From assembly GCF_001427865.1 (NCBI RefSeq), contig NZ_LMHH01000002.1:329501-393500 (forward strand): 64,000 bases of DNA, read 5' to 3'. Shown here piece after piece: positions 50,931 through 60,893 of the stretch (position 1 is its first letter; every line of letters starts with the position of its first letter). Position numbers and translations under genes: made by a program. This DNA comes from Altererythrobacter sp. Root672 (lineage in GTDB: Bacteria; Pseudomonadota; Alphaproteobacteria; Sphingomonadales; Sphingomonadaceae). Below the pieces are notes generated by a model that had not been told where the DNA came from, ran no database searches, and was given only the letters and a program-made list of their open reading frames with translations.

Positions 50931-51764
50931 TTAGGCCGCCTTGCTCCGCGTAGCGTCGGGCATCGGCAGTTTCAGATTGGCGACGAGGGTTCGAAGTTCC
51001 TGCCGCGCCACGAGATGGCTAGTGCCCAATTCGCCGAGCTGCCCCTTGTCGAGCAGGGTCAGACCCGAGGGAAACAGCTCGCGATAGATCACGCGCTCCG
51101 ACAACCCGTGCGCCACACGGAAGCCGACCCGCTTGGACAGCTCCGTCAGGGCCTGGTCGATGCGGCGCTGATTGCGCGCATCGGTGTGCTGGACACGGTT
51201 TCTGACGACGACCCAGTCCATTTCGCGCCGAGCTTCCTGGAGCTGCTTCATCGCGCGGGCCTTGCGGGCTTCCCAGATGAGTTCGGCGTAGAAGCTCAGC
51301 CGGCGGACCTTGAACGTCTCCGCATCGACCTGGCCGATCAGGTCGAAGTCGACGAAGCTGTCGTTCATCGGCGTAACCAGGGTGTCGGCCTGGGTCGCTG
51401 CGTGGCGGGCGAAAGGATCGTCACGTCCCGGCGTGTCGAACACGATGAAATCGGCGTCCTGCCCCAGCTCGGCGGCCTGCTCTTCCAACGCTTCGACGCT
51501 GTCGCCGGTGAAAACGCCAAAGGCGCCGCCCGGCAACGCGATGCCGCGCCTTTTCTCGGTCTCCACGCGGTTCTCGAAATAGCGATAGAGCGTGCGCTGC
51601 CGCGGATCGAGATCGATCGCTGCGACTTTCGCCCCCTGATAGGCCAGCGCCACGGCGACATGCACTGCCGTGGTGGACTTGCCGGTGCCGCCTTTCTCGT
51701 TGGCGAAGACGATGCGATGCGGAGCGGCTTTCACGTTTCGGTGGGCTTTCTCTGTCTGCGGCAC
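50931..51764 (-). CDS. mipZ: Division-plane positioning ATPase MipZ
   Basis: A 277-residue ParA/MinD-type ATPase. The deviant Walker A FANEKGGTGKSTTAVHVAVA (residues about 20-39) and the switch region AAIDLDPRQRTLYRYFENR, then FIVFDTPGRDDPFARHAATQ and PMNDSFVDFDLIGQVD are MipZ-specific. In Caulobacter MipZ forms a bipolar gradient from ParB and blocks FtsZ away from mid-cell. Divergent from panC with a 43 bp gap that must hold both promoters. Confidence 0.94.
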   Translation of the reverse strand: MPQTEKAHRNVKAAPHRIVFANEKGGTGKSTTAVHVAVALAYQGAKVAAIDLDPRQRTLYRYFENRVETEKRRGIALPGGAFGVFTGDSVEALEEQAAELGQDADFIVFDTPGRDDPFARHAATQADTLVTPMNDSFVDFDLIGQVDAETFKVRRLSFYAELIWEARKARAMKQLQEARREMDWVVVRNRVQHTDARNQRRIDQALTELSKRVGFRVAHGLSERVIYRELFPSGLTLLDKGQLGELGTSHLVARQELRTLVANLKLPMPDATRSKAA

Positions 51765-51807
51765 AGGGCTACTGCACCCGCGAACGTCTTATCGGAGGCC
51801 TGCTCCC

Positions 51808-52659
51808 GTGCATACCGTCAACCGGCTCCCAGACCTGCGCTCGACTGTGGACAGTTTGCGACGAACGGGAGAAATCGCCCTCGTCCCGACCATGGGCGCC
51901 CTGCATGACGGCCATCTGACACTGGTGCGCGAGGCGAAGCGGCTCGCGCCCTCCGTCGTGGTGTCGATCTTCGTCAATCCGACGCAGTTTGGGCCTAATG
52001 AGGACCTCGACGCCTATCCCCGTCAGCTCGCCGAAGATTCGCGGCTGCTCGAGGCCGAAGGCGTCGACCTGCTGTGGGCGCCGGGTGTGGAAGAGGTCTA
52101 TCCCCAGGGGTTTGCAACCAATGTCTCCGTCAGCGGCCTGAGCGCGGTCCTGTGCGGCGCGTCACGGCCAGGCCATTTCGATGGAGTGGCGACTGTGGTG
52201 GCAAAGCTTTTCGGGCAGGTCCGCCCCGACCTCGCGCTGTTCGGAGAGAAGGACTGGCAACAGCTGGCGATCATCCGCCGCATGGCACGCGACCTCGACC
52301 TGGTGCGGCCGCTCGCGGATCGGATCATCGGCGTCCCGATCGTGCGCGAGCCGGATGGTCTCGCGATGAGCAGCCGCAACCGTTACCTCTCACCTGAGCA
52401 CCGTGTCCACGCGGCGGCTCTCCCGCGCCTGATGCATGACGCCATTGCGGCGATCAGTGGCGGCGGCGATGTGCTGGTGGCGCTGGAGCAGCTGCGGGTG
52501 GGATTGCTCAAGGCCGGCTTCGCCAGCGTCGACTATGCCGAGCTGGCCGATGCGCAGAGCCTGCATGCACTCAAAGCGCTTGGCACGGAGCAGGCGCGCC
52601 TGTTCGTCGCGGCCCGGATCGGTGGGACGCGGTTGATCGATAACATGCCGGTGAGCTGA
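51808..52659 (+). CDS. panC: Pantothenate synthetase (pantoate-beta-alanine ligase)
   Basis: A 283-residue enzyme that joins pantoate and beta-alanine with ATP. IALVPTMGALHDGHLTLVRE with the HxGH-type motif, VSIFVNPTQFGPNEDLDAYP, GHFDGVATVVAKLFGQVRPD, LFGEKDWQQLAIIRRMARDL and DGLAMSSRNRYLSPEHR (KMSKS-like SSRN) are all kept. GTG 51808 is chosen because CGGAGG is 9 bases upstream and the longer frame overlaps mipZ; no ATG is nearby. Confidence 0.94.
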   Translation: MHTVNRLPDLRSTVDSLRRTGEIALVPTMGALHDGHLTLVREAKRLAPSVVVSIFVNPTQFGPNEDLDAYPRQLAEDSRLLEAEGVDLLWAPGVEEVYPQGFATNVSVSGLSAVLCGASRPGHFDGVATVVAKLFGQVRPDLALFGEKDWQQLAIIRRMARDLDLVRPLADRIIGVPIVREPDGLAMSSRNRYLSPEHRVHAAALPRLMHDAIAAISGGGDVLVALEQLRVGLLKAGFASVDYAELADAQSLHALKALGTEQARLFVAARIGGTRLIDNMPVS

Positions 52660-52664
52660 AAGTC

Positions 52665-52738
52665 TGGAGCGGGTAAGGGGAATCGAACCCCTCTAGCTAG
52701 CTTGGAAGGCTAGTGCATTACCACTATGCTATACCCGC
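52665..52738 (-). tRNA. tRNA-Gly (anticodon TCC)
   Basis: On the reverse strand GCGGGTA starts a 7 bp acceptor stem with TACCCGC at the end; D arm AGCATAGTGGTAATGCA; anticodon stem-loop CTAGC-CTTCCAA-GCTAG with anticodon TCC; T arm GAGGGGTTCGATTCCCCTT. CCA is encoded (TGG at 52665-52667 on the forward strand). Located 5 bp after panC, opposite strand. Confidence 0.96.
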
Positions 52739-52918
52739 GCCGTGGCGGCCCTGGGGCCGGGCTGCCGCTTGCCACTTGTGGGGTGCCCCCGTCAACCGCC
52801 AGCAGCCGCTTTGAGTTCCCACCTCGATCGAAGCGGTGCGAGTTGCGAAAATGCGTGGCGCGAGCGCGGAGCGGCCTCTAACACCGACAAGACCTCAACA
52901 GGCCGAGGCACTTACGCG

Positions 52919-53962
52919 ATGCCCGTGTCGAGCCGTCACTTATTGCTGTGGGCTATGCTCGGCCTGGCGCTGTGGACGGCGGGAGCCTTCCTGCTGCCGC
53001 TCGTCTTCGGTGTGATCCTCGCCATTGCTCTATGGCCGCTTAACCAGCGCTGGGCCGGTCCCGGCGTGGGCGTGCGTCGACGGGTGTTCGTGCCGCTTGC
53101 GATCACCCTCGCCACCGGGCTGGCCTTTATCCTGCCGCTGACCGTCGCCTTGATCGAGGTCGCCGCTCAAGGTCAGGCCTTGCTCGACTGGCTCAGTCGG
53201 GCGCAGACGATCGGCGTTCCGACGCCGGATTGGCTCCCCGGCTTGCCGCTGATCGGCAGGAGGGCCGCAGAGTGGTGGCAGCTTCATGTCCAACAACCCG
53301 ACGCCCTTATGAACGGCATGACTGAATCAGCCTTGGGCACGGCCGCCGAATGGGCCCTGGCGACTGGCAGCGGAATCCTTAGCCGGTCTTTGCTGTTGCT
53401 GGTCGGGCTGATGGCGCTGTTCTTCATCCTGCGCGACGGTGAGAGGCTCGGGGCCCAGGCCAAGAGTTTGGCCGTTCATCAGTTGGGTCCGTTTGGCGAA
53501 AGGTTCGTGGATGAGCTCGTTGTGGCCGTGCGGGGCACGGTGATTGGAACCATCGTCGTTGCCATCGCCGAGGGCGCTTTGATCGGCGCCGCTTATGCAG
53601 TGGCGGGGGTGCCGCACCCGGTGTTCCTAGGTTTTCTGACCGCGGCCTTCGCCATGCTGCCGTTTGGCGCCTGGGCCGTCTTCAGCGTGGTTTCGATCTA
53701 CCTGGCGATCAACGGTCAGCCGCTCGCTGCAGGCCTGCTGTTTGTTTACGGAGCAGCCGTGATGGTGATCGGCGACAACTTCGTCACGCCCTATCTGGTC
53801 GGGGCCAAGCTGCACCTGCCGCTGTTGTTCGCCTTTGTCGGCGTATTCGGCGGCCTTGCCTCGTTCGGGCTGGTGGGGATCTTCATCGGCCCGGTGATCA
53901 TGGCAGGCCTGCTGATCGTGATCCGCGAACTCTGGCCTGCTGACGAGGAAGCGGCGGCTTAG
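52919..53962 (+). CDS. AI-2E family transporter (UPF0118/PerM-like)
   Basis: A 347-residue membrane protein. ATG 52919 is preceded by CCGAGGCA; the longer frame runs back into the tRNA region. Helices: LLLWAMLGLALWTAGAFLLP, PLVFGVILAIALWPL and PLAITLATGLAFILPLTVAL, a large soluble loop (about 95-165), then LLLLVGLMALFFILRDGERL and the C-terminal block with LVGAKLHLPLLFAFVGVFGG and GLVGIFIGPVIMAGL, the family signature. Transported solute unknown. Converges on apt. Confidence 0.88.
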   Translation: MPVSSRHLLLWAMLGLALWTAGAFLLPLVFGVILAIALWPLNQRWAGPGVGVRRRVFVPLAITLATGLAFILPLTVALIEVAAQGQALLDWLSRAQTIGVPTPDWLPGLPLIGRRAAEWWQLHVQQPDALMNGMTESALGTAAEWALATGSGILSRSLLLLVGLMALFFILRDGERLGAQAKSLAVHQLGPFGERFVDELVVAVRGTVIGTIVVAIAEGALIGAAYAVAGVPHPVFLGFLTAAFAMLPFGAWAVFSVVSIYLAINGQPLAAGLLFVYGAAVMVIGDNFVTPYLVGAKLHLPLLFAFVGVFGGLASFGLVGIFIGPVIMAGLLIVIRELWPADEEAAA

Positions 53963-53977
53963 CCGCGGCACGCGGCC

Positions 53978-54514
53978 TTAGTGGCCCGGGAAGCCCACCA
54001 GAGCCTCAGTTGAAACGCCAGCGGCTCGGAGCGCATCGGCACCGCCAAGGTCGGGCAGGTCGATCACGAACAGCGCGTGATCGACTACCGCGCCCGCCTG
54101 GCGCAACAACTCTGCACCGGCGATCGCTGTGCCACCGGTGGCAATAAGGTCATCGACGAGCAGGACGCGATCGCCCTGACCGATCGCACCGGGATCGATC
54201 TCGATCCGTGCGGAACCGTATTCGAGCGAATAGTCGATGCCGATCGCTTCGACCGGGAGCTTCCCGGCCTTGCGCACCGGGATGAACCCCAGGCCGAGCC
54301 TGGCGGCAATGGCGGCGCCGAAGATGAAGCCGCGCGCCTCGATCCCGGCGACGGCGTCAGAACGAGTCTTCGCCGCGCGTTCGACCAAGTGGTCGATCGT
54401 CGCGGCGAAGCCTTTGCCGTGGGCAATCAGGGTGGTGATATCGCGGAACTGGATCCCTGCCGCCGGAAAGTCCGGGACCGTGCGGATCAGCGCCTTGATA
54501 TCGGCCGGGCTCAA
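53978..54514 (-). CDS. apt: Adenine phosphoribosyltransferase
   Basis: A 178-residue purine-salvage enzyme: adenine + PRPP to AMP. IRTVPDFPAAGIQFRDITTL, DAVAGIEARGFIFGAAIAAR, FIPVRKAGKLPVEAIGIDYS and the PRPP loop RVLLVDDLIATGGTAIAGAE are complete. No ATG fits; TTG 54514 overlaps the cytochrome c1 stop as TTGA, with AAGAAGGA immediately before. It is therefore probably expressed by coupling to petC. Confidence 0.92.
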   Translation of the reverse strand: MSPADIKALIRTVPDFPAAGIQFRDITTLIAHGKGFAATIDHLVERAAKTRSDAVAGIEARGFIFGAAIAARLGLGFIPVRKAGKLPVEAIGIDYSLEYGSARIEIDPGAIGQGDRVLLVDDLIATGGTAIAGAELLRQAGAVVDHALFVIDLPDLGGADALRAAGVSTEALVGFPGH

Positions 54515-55362
54515 TCCTTCTTGGGCCGCTTCGGCGTAATCGGCGCCCAGACCTGCTTCTTGGCGAACCAAGCGAGGATCGTGGCGAAGACCAGGAAGAT
54601 CATCACGGCCCAACCGGTCTGCTTGCGCTTGATCAGGCTCGGCTCTGCCGTCCAGGTCAGGAACGCCGCAACGTCAGTGGCCATCTGGTCAACCGTGGCC
54701 TTGGTGCCGTCGGCGTAAGTCACCTGGTCGTTCGACAGCGGCGGGGCCATCGCGAGGTTGAGGTTCGCGAAGTACGGGTTGTAGTGCAACCCGGTGCCGG
54801 TCTTGGAGTCAGGGAACTTCTCGAGCAGCTCGGCAGGCTGATCCTGATAACCGGTCAGCAGCGAGTGGACGTAAGCGGCACCATCGTGGCGAGCCTTGGT
54901 CATCAGCGACAGGTCAGGCGGGATCGCGTTGTTGTTGGCAGCGCGAGCAGCGATGTCGTTCGGGAACGGCGACGGGAAGTAGTCGGTCGGCGTGCCCGGA
55001 CGGGTGTTGGTCTCACCGGTGACCGGGTCGATGCCAGGTACGGTCCAGCTAGCCGCGGTCGCCTTGACCTCGGCCGGGGTGTAGCCAAGCTGCGCGAGGT
55101 CGCGGAACGCGACGTACTTGAGCGAGTGGCAAGCCGAGCAAACTTCCTTGTAGACCTGGTAGCCGCGCTGCAGCTGCTGCAGGTCCCAGCGCCCGAACGG
55201 GCCGTCGCTGGCCAGGTGGAGCGGCCGCGGGTGCCGGTGGAACTCATGCTCTGCGGTCGGAGCCGCGGGCTCGGTCGCCGCGGTGTAGGCGCCAGTGGCG
55301 AAAGCCCACAGCACCGCCACCGTGAAGGCGACACCTACGAAAAAGCCGATCAGCCGGATCAT
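54511..55362 (-). CDS. petC: Cytochrome c1 (bc1 complex)
   Basis: A 283-residue protein. Signal/anchor at the N-terminus (FFVGVAFTVAVLWAFATG), haem c site KEVCSACHSLKYVAFRD (CxxCH, residues about 75-79), DLSLMTKARHDGAAYVHSLL, the Met ligand region NLNLAMAPPLSNDQVTY, and a C-terminal membrane anchor TGWAVMIFLVFATILAWFAK. It receives electrons from the Rieske protein and passes them to cytochrome c. Third gene of petABC; 28 bp after petB. Confidence 0.96.
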   Translation of the reverse strand: MIRLIGFFVGVAFTVAVLWAFATGAYTAATEPAAPTAEHEFHRHPRPLHLASDGPFGRWDLQQLQRGYQVYKEVCSACHSLKYVAFRDLAQLGYTPAEVKATAASWTVPGIDPVTGETNTRPGTPTDYFPSPFPNDIAARAANNNAIPPDLSLMTKARHDGAAYVHSLLTGYQDQPAELLEKFPDSKTGTGLHYNPYFANLNLAMAPPLSNDQVTYADGTKATVDQMATDVAAFLTWTAEPSLIKRKQTGWAVMIFLVFATILAWFAKKQVWAPITPKRPKKD

Positions 55363-55390
55363 TGCGTATTCTTTCCCTTATTCCGCGCGG

Positions 55391-56683
55391 TCAGGCGGCC
55401 GATGTCGCGTTGGCGCCCAGCACCGCCTTGTCGTCAGATCCGAGTACCGACTCGGTGATCGAGAACGGCAGTGGGTCCGGCCGCTCGATCATCGAAACGA
55501 TCGGCAGGATGACGAGGAAGTGCAGGAAATAGTAGGCGGTCGCGAGCTGGCTGAGCATCACGTACGGCTCTTCAGCCGGCGCGCCGCCGCAGTAGAACAG
55601 CACGGCCATGTCAACGACCAGCACCCAGAAGAACTTCTTGAACACCGGACGGAAGTGGCCCGAACGGACCGGCGACTTGTCCAGCCACGGCAGGAAGAAC
55701 CACACCAGAATCGACGCGAACATCGCCAGCACGCCAAGCAGCTTGGCCGGAACGAACAGGATGTCCGCGGTGAAGGCGCGCAGGATCGCGTAGAACGGCC
55801 AGAAGTACCATTCGGGCACGATGTGCGCCGGCGTCGAAAGCGGGTTCGCCGGGATGTAGTTGTCCGGGTGGCCCATGTAGTTCGGCAGGAAGAACACCAT
55901 CAGGCAGTAGAGGATCAGGAACACGCCGAGCCCGAAACCGTCCTTGGCCGTGTAGTACGGGTGGAACGGAATCGTGTCGCTTTCGCCCTTGATCTCCACG
56001 CCCGTCGGGTTCGACGAGCCGGGGATGTGCAGCGCCCATATGTGCAGGATCACCACGCCGGCGATCACGAACGGCAGCAGGAAGTGCAGCGAGAAGAAGC
56101 GGTTCAGAGCGGCGTTGTCCGGCGCATATCCGCCGAGCAGCCAGATCTGGATCGGCTCGCCGACGATCGGGATCGCCCCGAACAGGCCGGTGATGACCTT
56201 TGCGCCCCAGAAGCTCATCTGACCCCACGGCAGGACGTAGCCCATGAAGGCCGTCGCCATCAGCAACAGGAAGATGACCACGCCAAGCAGCCAGACCATC
56301 TCACGCGGGGCCTTGTACGAACCGTAGAAGAAGCCGCGGAAGATGTGGATGTAGATGACGATGAAGAAGAAGCTCGCCCCGTTGGCGTGCGCGTAACGCA
56401 GCATCCAGCCCCAGTTCACGTCGCGCATGATGTGCTCGACGGAATTGAAGGCGACGCCGGCATTGGCCGCAAAGTGCATCGCCAGGATCACGCCGGTGAC
56501 GATCTGCAGCACGAGGCAGAAGCCGGCGAGAACGCCGAAATTCCACCAGTAGTTGAGGTTGCGCGGCACCGGATAACCGCCACCGATCGCGTTGTAGACA
56601 AGGCGCGGAAGCGGCAGCTTCTCGTCAAGGTACCGCATCAGCGGTGCCTTGGGTTCATACTGCTTGGCCCAAGGGAAGCTCAT
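55391..56683 (-). CDS. petB: Cytochrome b (bc1 complex)
   Basis: A 430-residue, 8-helix protein with the haem ligand histidines in helices 2 and 4 ([19 protein letters not shown] and [39 protein letters not shown]), and the Qo site [35 protein letters not shown] is the standard block. It has a C-terminal extension of about 20 residues. Start overlaps the Rieske stop by one base (TGATG). Confidence 0.97.
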   Translation of the reverse strand: MSFPWAKQYEPKAPLMRYLDEKLPLPRLVYNAIGGGYPVPRNLNYWWNFGVLAGFCLVLQIVTGVILAMHFAANAGVAFNSVEHIMRDVNWGWMLRYAHANGASFFFIVIYIHIFRGFFYGSYKAPREMVWLLGVVIFLLLMATAFMGYVLPWGQMSFWGAKVITGLFGAIPIVGEPIQIWLLGGYAPDNAALNRFFSLHFLLPFVIAGVVILHIWALHIPGSSNPTGVEIKGESDTIPFHPYYTAKDGFGLGVFLILYCLMVFFLPNYMGHPDNYIPANPLSTPAHIVPEWYFWPFYAILRAFTADILFVPAKLLGVLAMFASILVWFFLPWLDKSPVRSGHFRPVFKKFFWVLVVDMAVLFYCGGAPAEEPYVMLSQLATAYYFLHFLVILPIVSMIERPDPLPFSITESVLGSDDKAVLGANATSAA

Positions 56684-57264
56684 CAGGCCGACTCCTGCCC
56701 AATCACGAGGTGGGTGTCAGAGGTGAACACGTACGACGGTACCTCCAGGTTCTTCGGCGCAGGGCCTTTGCGAATGCGGCCGGCGGTATCGTAGTGCGAC
56801 CCGTGGCACGGGCAGAAATAACCGCCGAACTCGCCACGATTCTCACCTTCGCCCGCACCCAGCGGCACGCAGCCCAGGTGGGTACAGACGCCCATGGTGA
56901 CGAGCCAGTTGCCGTGGCCTTCCTTGGTCCGCTCGAGCAGGGTCTGCGGATCGCGCAGGCTGTCGATCGGAACCGCTTCGGCCTGCTGGATTTCGTGCGG
57001 CGTCAGATTGCGCACGAACAGCGGCTGCTTGCGGAAAATTGCCTTGATCGCCTGCCCCGGCTGAATCGCCGAGATGTCCAGTTCCGTAGTGGATTCGGCC
57101 AGCACGTCTTTCGACGGAGCCATCTGGCTGATCAGCGGAAAGAGGACCGCGGCGCCTGCGACGCCTGCTGCGGAGACTGCGGCGATCTCGATAAAATCGC
57201 GACGCCGTACGCCTTCCCCTTCGGCCATCGCTTCGGGTTGGGCGGTGCCAGTGGTGGTTGCCAT
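56683..57264 (-). CDS. petA: Ubiquinol-cytochrome c reductase Rieske iron-sulfur subunit
   Basis: A 193-residue protein. A twin-arginine-like [20 protein letters not shown] segment forms the single membrane anchor; the 2Fe-2S cluster boxes are [12 protein letters not shown] and [20 protein letters not shown] (Cys/His pairs). ATG 57264 has AAGGTA upstream; the longer frame is out of keeping with the family. First gene of petA-petB-petC-apt. Confidence 0.96.
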   Translation of the reverse strand: MATTTGTAQPEAMAEGEGVRRRDFIEIAAVSAAGVAGAAVLFPLISQMAPSKDVLAESTTELDISAIQPGQAIKAIFRKQPLFVRNLTPHEIQQAEAVPIDSLRDPQTLLERTKEGHGNWLVTMGVCTHLGCVPLGAGEGENRGEFGGYFCPCHGSHYDTAGRIRKGPAPKNLEVPSYVFTSDTHLVIGQESA

Positions 57265-57429
57265 TACCTTGCCTTGCCTGCCAGCCCTTGCGGGTAAACA
57301 CCCTGCATGGGGCTGAAGAATTTCGACCAGCCGGCGCCCGAAAAAGAAGCCCCGGGGAGCCGACTTGGCCGGGCTGATAGACGAGCGAACCCTACATGCC
57401 AACAGGCATTTTGGCCGTATTTTGACAGT

Positions 57430-58191
57430 CTATCCGGGCAGCCCGATCAGCGAGAATTGCCGACCGTAGTTCGGTTCGCCGCGATGGGTCGCCCGGCGGA
57501 AGGAAAAGAAGCGCCCTTCATCGGCATATGTGTCGAGGCCGAGAGGCTCGATCCGGGTGATTCCCGCGCCCTGCAATCGATGGGCGACATAGGCCTCCAG
57601 ATCGAACTGCCAGTGCCCCTCGCGCCCCGCGGCAAAGAAGCGTTCATCGGCAGACTCGAAGGCTTCGCGGAACCCGGAATCGACTTCATAGCTGTCCTGA
57701 GCGATCGCCGGGCCGATCGCCGCCGCGATCCGTCCGCGGTCGGCGCCGAGCCGTTCCATGGCCGCCACCGTGCTTTCAAGCACCCCGCCATGCGCTCCGC
57801 GCCAGCCGGCATGGGCCGCCCCGATCACGCCCGCCTCGGCATCGGCCAGCAGGACCGGGGCGCAATCGGCGGTCACCACTGCCAGCAGCAGGCCGGGACG
57901 GACGGTGACCAAGGCATCGGCGCGCGGGCGCGCATCGTCCGCCCAGGGTTCACCGACGATGACGGCATCCGGTGAATGCACCTGATAGACGGTGACAAGC
58001 CTGGCCCCGGGTTGAACCGCTGCCACGGCCCGACGGCGATTCTCGGCCACAGCCTCGCCGGCGTCGTCCGCGCCAAGGCCGACGTTTAGGCCAGCCGCAA
58101 CGCCTTGCGAGACGCCACCACGACGGCCGAGAAACCCGTGTGGGATCCCCGCCAGCACGCCGGACCGGATGACCTCGACTTCCTCAACCAA
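57430..58191 (-). CDS. pgeF: Peptidoglycan editing factor PgeF (laccase-domain, YfiH/CNF1-type)
   Basis: A 253-residue protein. VYQVHSPDAVIVGEPW (His), LLAVVTADCAPVLLADAEAG (Cys) and GVIGAAHAGWRGAHGGVLES (His) form the metal-binding triad, with AIGPAIAQDSYEVD later. The family removes misplaced residues from peptidoglycan precursors and was formerly named polyphenol oxidase. It starts at TTG 58191, overlapping the pepN stop by 8 bp; no ATG is available. Confidence 0.9.
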   Translation of the reverse strand: MVEEVEVIRSGVLAGIPHGFLGRRGGVSQGVAAGLNVGLGADDAGEAVAENRRRAVAAVQPGARLVTVYQVHSPDAVIVGEPWADDARPRADALVTVRPGLLLAVVTADCAPVLLADAEAGVIGAAHAGWRGAHGGVLESTVAAMERLGADRGRIAAAIGPAIAQDSYEVDSGFREAFESADERFFAAGREGHWQFDLEAYVAHRLQGAGITRIEPLGLDTYADEGRFFSFRRATHRGEPNYGRQFSLIGLPG

Positions 58192-60841
58192 GGCTGCGGG
58201 TTACCTGCTCGAAAGTGTCGCGGCTGAGTTTCTGCGCCTTCGAGATTCGCTCAAGCTCGGCGCGCATCATCGCGGCCCGGCCCGGCTCGGTCCGCCGCCA
58301 CCGCCCGAGCGGGGCCACGAAACGTGCCGCGGTCTGCGGGTTGATCGGGTCGAGCTCGAGGATCAGGTCCGCAATCAGGCGATAGCCCTCCCCTGACGCC
58401 GTGTGGAAGCCCTGCGGCGCCCCGGTGAACGCCATGTAGAGCGAACGCACCCGGTTGGGATTGCGGATGTTGAAGTCCGGGTGCTTGGCCAGCGCTTTGA
58501 CATGCTCGAGTACATCGGGGTGGAGCGACTGCGCCTGGATCGCGAACCATTTGTCGATCACCAGCGGGTTGTCGCGATAGCGGTTGTAGAAATCGAGGAT
58601 CTTGTCGGTGCGTTCCGGCGACCGCAGCCCGACGAGCACCATCAGCGCGCCCAGCCGGTCAGTCATGTTGGTTGCGGCGTCGTATTGGGCCACTGCCAAT
58701 TCCTTGGCCCGCTCGGGCACACCGGGAGCCAGGTAGACCAGCGCCTGCGTCTTGACCTTGCGTGCCCCGCGAGCGGCGGCATCTGACCCGTCCGGGATCG
58801 CGCTTGCCCGCTCGTGCATTGCGACGAGTTCGGCTTCTAGCCGTAAGCCGAGCAGGGCCTTCAGCCCCTCGCGTTCCTGATGGATGGCGAGTGGGTCCGC
58901 CACCGGCAGCTGTTCGGACACGTACGAGTGTCCGGGCAGGATCAGCAGCTCGCCGCGCATGAGATCATCGAGCGCCCGATCCGTGACGGCACTGGCGAAA
59001 GCAGCGAGGATCGCCTGCTGGCCGGCCGCCCGCTGCTCTGCGCCCAAAACGCCGCTTGCCGCGTCGCGCAGATAGGTCACGACCAGGTCCTGCATCGCTT
59101 CGTAGCGAGCGAAGGGATCGTCGTCCTTGGCTGCGAGGAACACGAGATCCTCGACAGGCGCGTCGCGCTCGATCGCGACCGGCGCGGAGAAGCCGCGGTT
59201 GATCGAAAGCACTGGCGGGGCGGTGAATCCGGAAAAGCTCAAGCTCGCTTGAGCATGCTCGAGAATAACCAGTTGTTCGCCCTCGTGTTCGCCCGACTCC
59301 CTATCGAACAGCGCCACACGCAGCGGTATCGGGACCGGATGCTTGTCCGGCTGGCCGGGCGTCGCAGGAACCTCCTGGCTCAGGTGGAGCGTCGCGGTGT
59401 CGCCATCGTGCTCGAGCCGCACTTTGACCTTGGGCGTGCCCGCCTGGCGATACCAGAGGCGGAATTGGCCGAGGTCGAGCCCGGACCCGTCCTCGATCGC
59501 GGTGATGAAGTCCTCGCAAGTCGCAGCCTGCCCATCGTGCCGTTCGAAATAGAGGTCGCAACCCGAACGGAACCGCTCGGGGCCGCACATCGTGCGCATC
59601 ATGCGGATGACTTCGGCGCCCTTGTTATAGACCGTCGAGGTGTAGAAGTTGGAGATCTCCCGATAGCTGTCGGGGCGGATCGGATGGGCCAGCGGCCCGC
59701 TGTCTTCGGGGAACTGCACCGCCCGCAACACGCGCACGTCCTCGATCCGCTTGACCGATTCGGAGCCCATGTCCTGGCTGAACAGCTGGTCGCGCAGGAC
59801 GGTGAAGCCTTCCTTCAGGCTAAGCTGGAACCAGTCGCGGCAGGTGACCCGGTTGCCCGACCAGTTGTGGAAGTACTCGTGGGCCATGACCCCTTCGATC
59901 GCGTCATAGTCGCCGTCAGTGGCGGTGGCGCGGTCGGCCAGGACGTACTTGGTGTTGAAGATGTTGAGGCCCTTGTTCTCCATCGCCCCCATGTTGAAGT
60001 CGCTGACCGCGACCACGTTGAAGGTGTCGAGATCGTATTCGCGGCCAAAGGTATCTTCGTCCCACTTCATCGCCCGCTTGAGCGAATCCATCGCGTGGTC
60101 GGTGCGGTCGAGGTCGCCGTCTCGGACCCAGATCGCGAGTTCGACCTCACGGCCCGAAGTGGTCGTGAAGCTGTCCCGATTGGCAACGAGATCCCCGGCG
60201 ACGAGGGCGAAGAGGTAGCTCGGCTTGGGCCAGGGGTCGTGCCATTCGGCCCAGTGTGTCCCGTCGGGCCGTTCGCCCGATGCCTTGAGGTTGCCGTTGC
60301 TGAGCAGAATCGGGAACAGGTCCTTCGATCCCGACATCCGCACGCTGTAGACCGAAAGAACGTCCGGCCTGTCGGGGAAGAAAGTGATCCGCCGGAACCC
60401 TTCGGCTTCGCACTGGGTGCAGAGCATCCCGTTCGATGCGAACAGGCCCATGAGCTGGGTGTTCGCCGACGGGTCGATCTCGGTCACGACCTCGATCTGA
60501 TGCGTATCGCCGGACAGGGGCACCATCAGGTCCCCATCGTCCAGGCTCCAGCTGTTGATCGCCTCGCCATCGACGGTGACTTCGAGCGGGGTCAGCGAGT
60601 CACCCTCAAGACGGATGAACTCGGCCGGGTTGGCCCTGGCGTTGCGCTGGACGGTAAGAGTGGCGTGAACCCGCGTCCGCTCGATGCCGAGGTCGAAGCG
60701 AAGTGCGACTTCCGGCACCAACCAGGCGAAGGGCGCGTAGTCCTCTCGCTGGATCAGCTGGGGCGCTCTCGTCGGTTCCGGAGGGGCGTCGGCCATTTCG
60801 GGATTGCCGTCGGGGGTGGAGGGCGTGCGGGCGATGTCCAT
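58184..60841 (-). CDS. pepN: Aminopeptidase N (M1 family)
   Basis: An 885-residue zinc peptidase. The exopeptidase motif NMGAMENKGLNIFNTKYVLA and the zinc site VMAHEYFHNWSGNRVTCRDW (HExxH, with the third ligand Glu in LKEGFTVLRDQ) are intact. The N-terminal beta domain (about 50-230) and the C-terminal helical half (about 590-885) are full. ATG 60841 has GGGAGACC upstream. It releases N-terminal residues from peptides in the cytoplasm. Confidence 0.95.
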   Translation of the reverse strand: MDIARTPSTPDGNPEMADAPPEPTRAPQLIQREDYAPFAWLVPEVALRFDLGIERTRVHATLTVQRNARANPAEFIRLEGDSLTPLEVTVDGEAINSWSLDDGDLMVPLSGDTHQIEVVTEIDPSANTQLMGLFASNGMLCTQCEAEGFRRITFFPDRPDVLSVYSVRMSGSKDLFPILLSNGNLKASGERPDGTHWAEWHDPWPKPSYLFALVAGDLVANRDSFTTTSGREVELAIWVRDGDLDRTDHAMDSLKRAMKWDEDTFGREYDLDTFNVVAVSDFNMGAMENKGLNIFNTKYVLADRATATDGDYDAIEGVMAHEYFHNWSGNRVTCRDWFQLSLKEGFTVLRDQLFSQDMGSESVKRIEDVRVLRAVQFPEDSGPLAHPIRPDSYREISNFYTSTVYNKGAEVIRMMRTMCGPERFRSGCDLYFERHDGQAATCEDFITAIEDGSGLDLGQFRLWYRQAGTPKVKVRLEHDGDTATLHLSQEVPATPGQPDKHPVPIPLRVALFDRESGEHEGEQLVILEHAQASLSFSGFTAPPVLSINRGFSAPVAIERDAPVEDLVFLAAKDDDPFARYEAMQDLVVTYLRDAASGVLGAEQRAAGQQAILAAFASAVTDRALDDLMRGELLILPGHSYVSEQLPVADPLAIHQEREGLKALLGLRLEAELVAMHERASAIPDGSDAAARGARKVKTQALVYLAPGVPERAKELAVAQYDAATNMTDRLGALMVLVGLRSPERTDKILDFYNRYRDNPLVIDKWFAIQAQSLHPDVLEHVKALAKHPDFNIRNPNRVRSLYMAFTGAPQGFHTASGEGYRLIADLILELDPINPQTAARFVAPLGRWRRTEPGRAAMMRAELERISKAQKLSRDTFEQVTRSLG

Positions 60842-60893
60842 GGTGGTCTCCCTAAGTCCTTTCGTTGGCTCCTCCAATCGATACAACGAGCCA

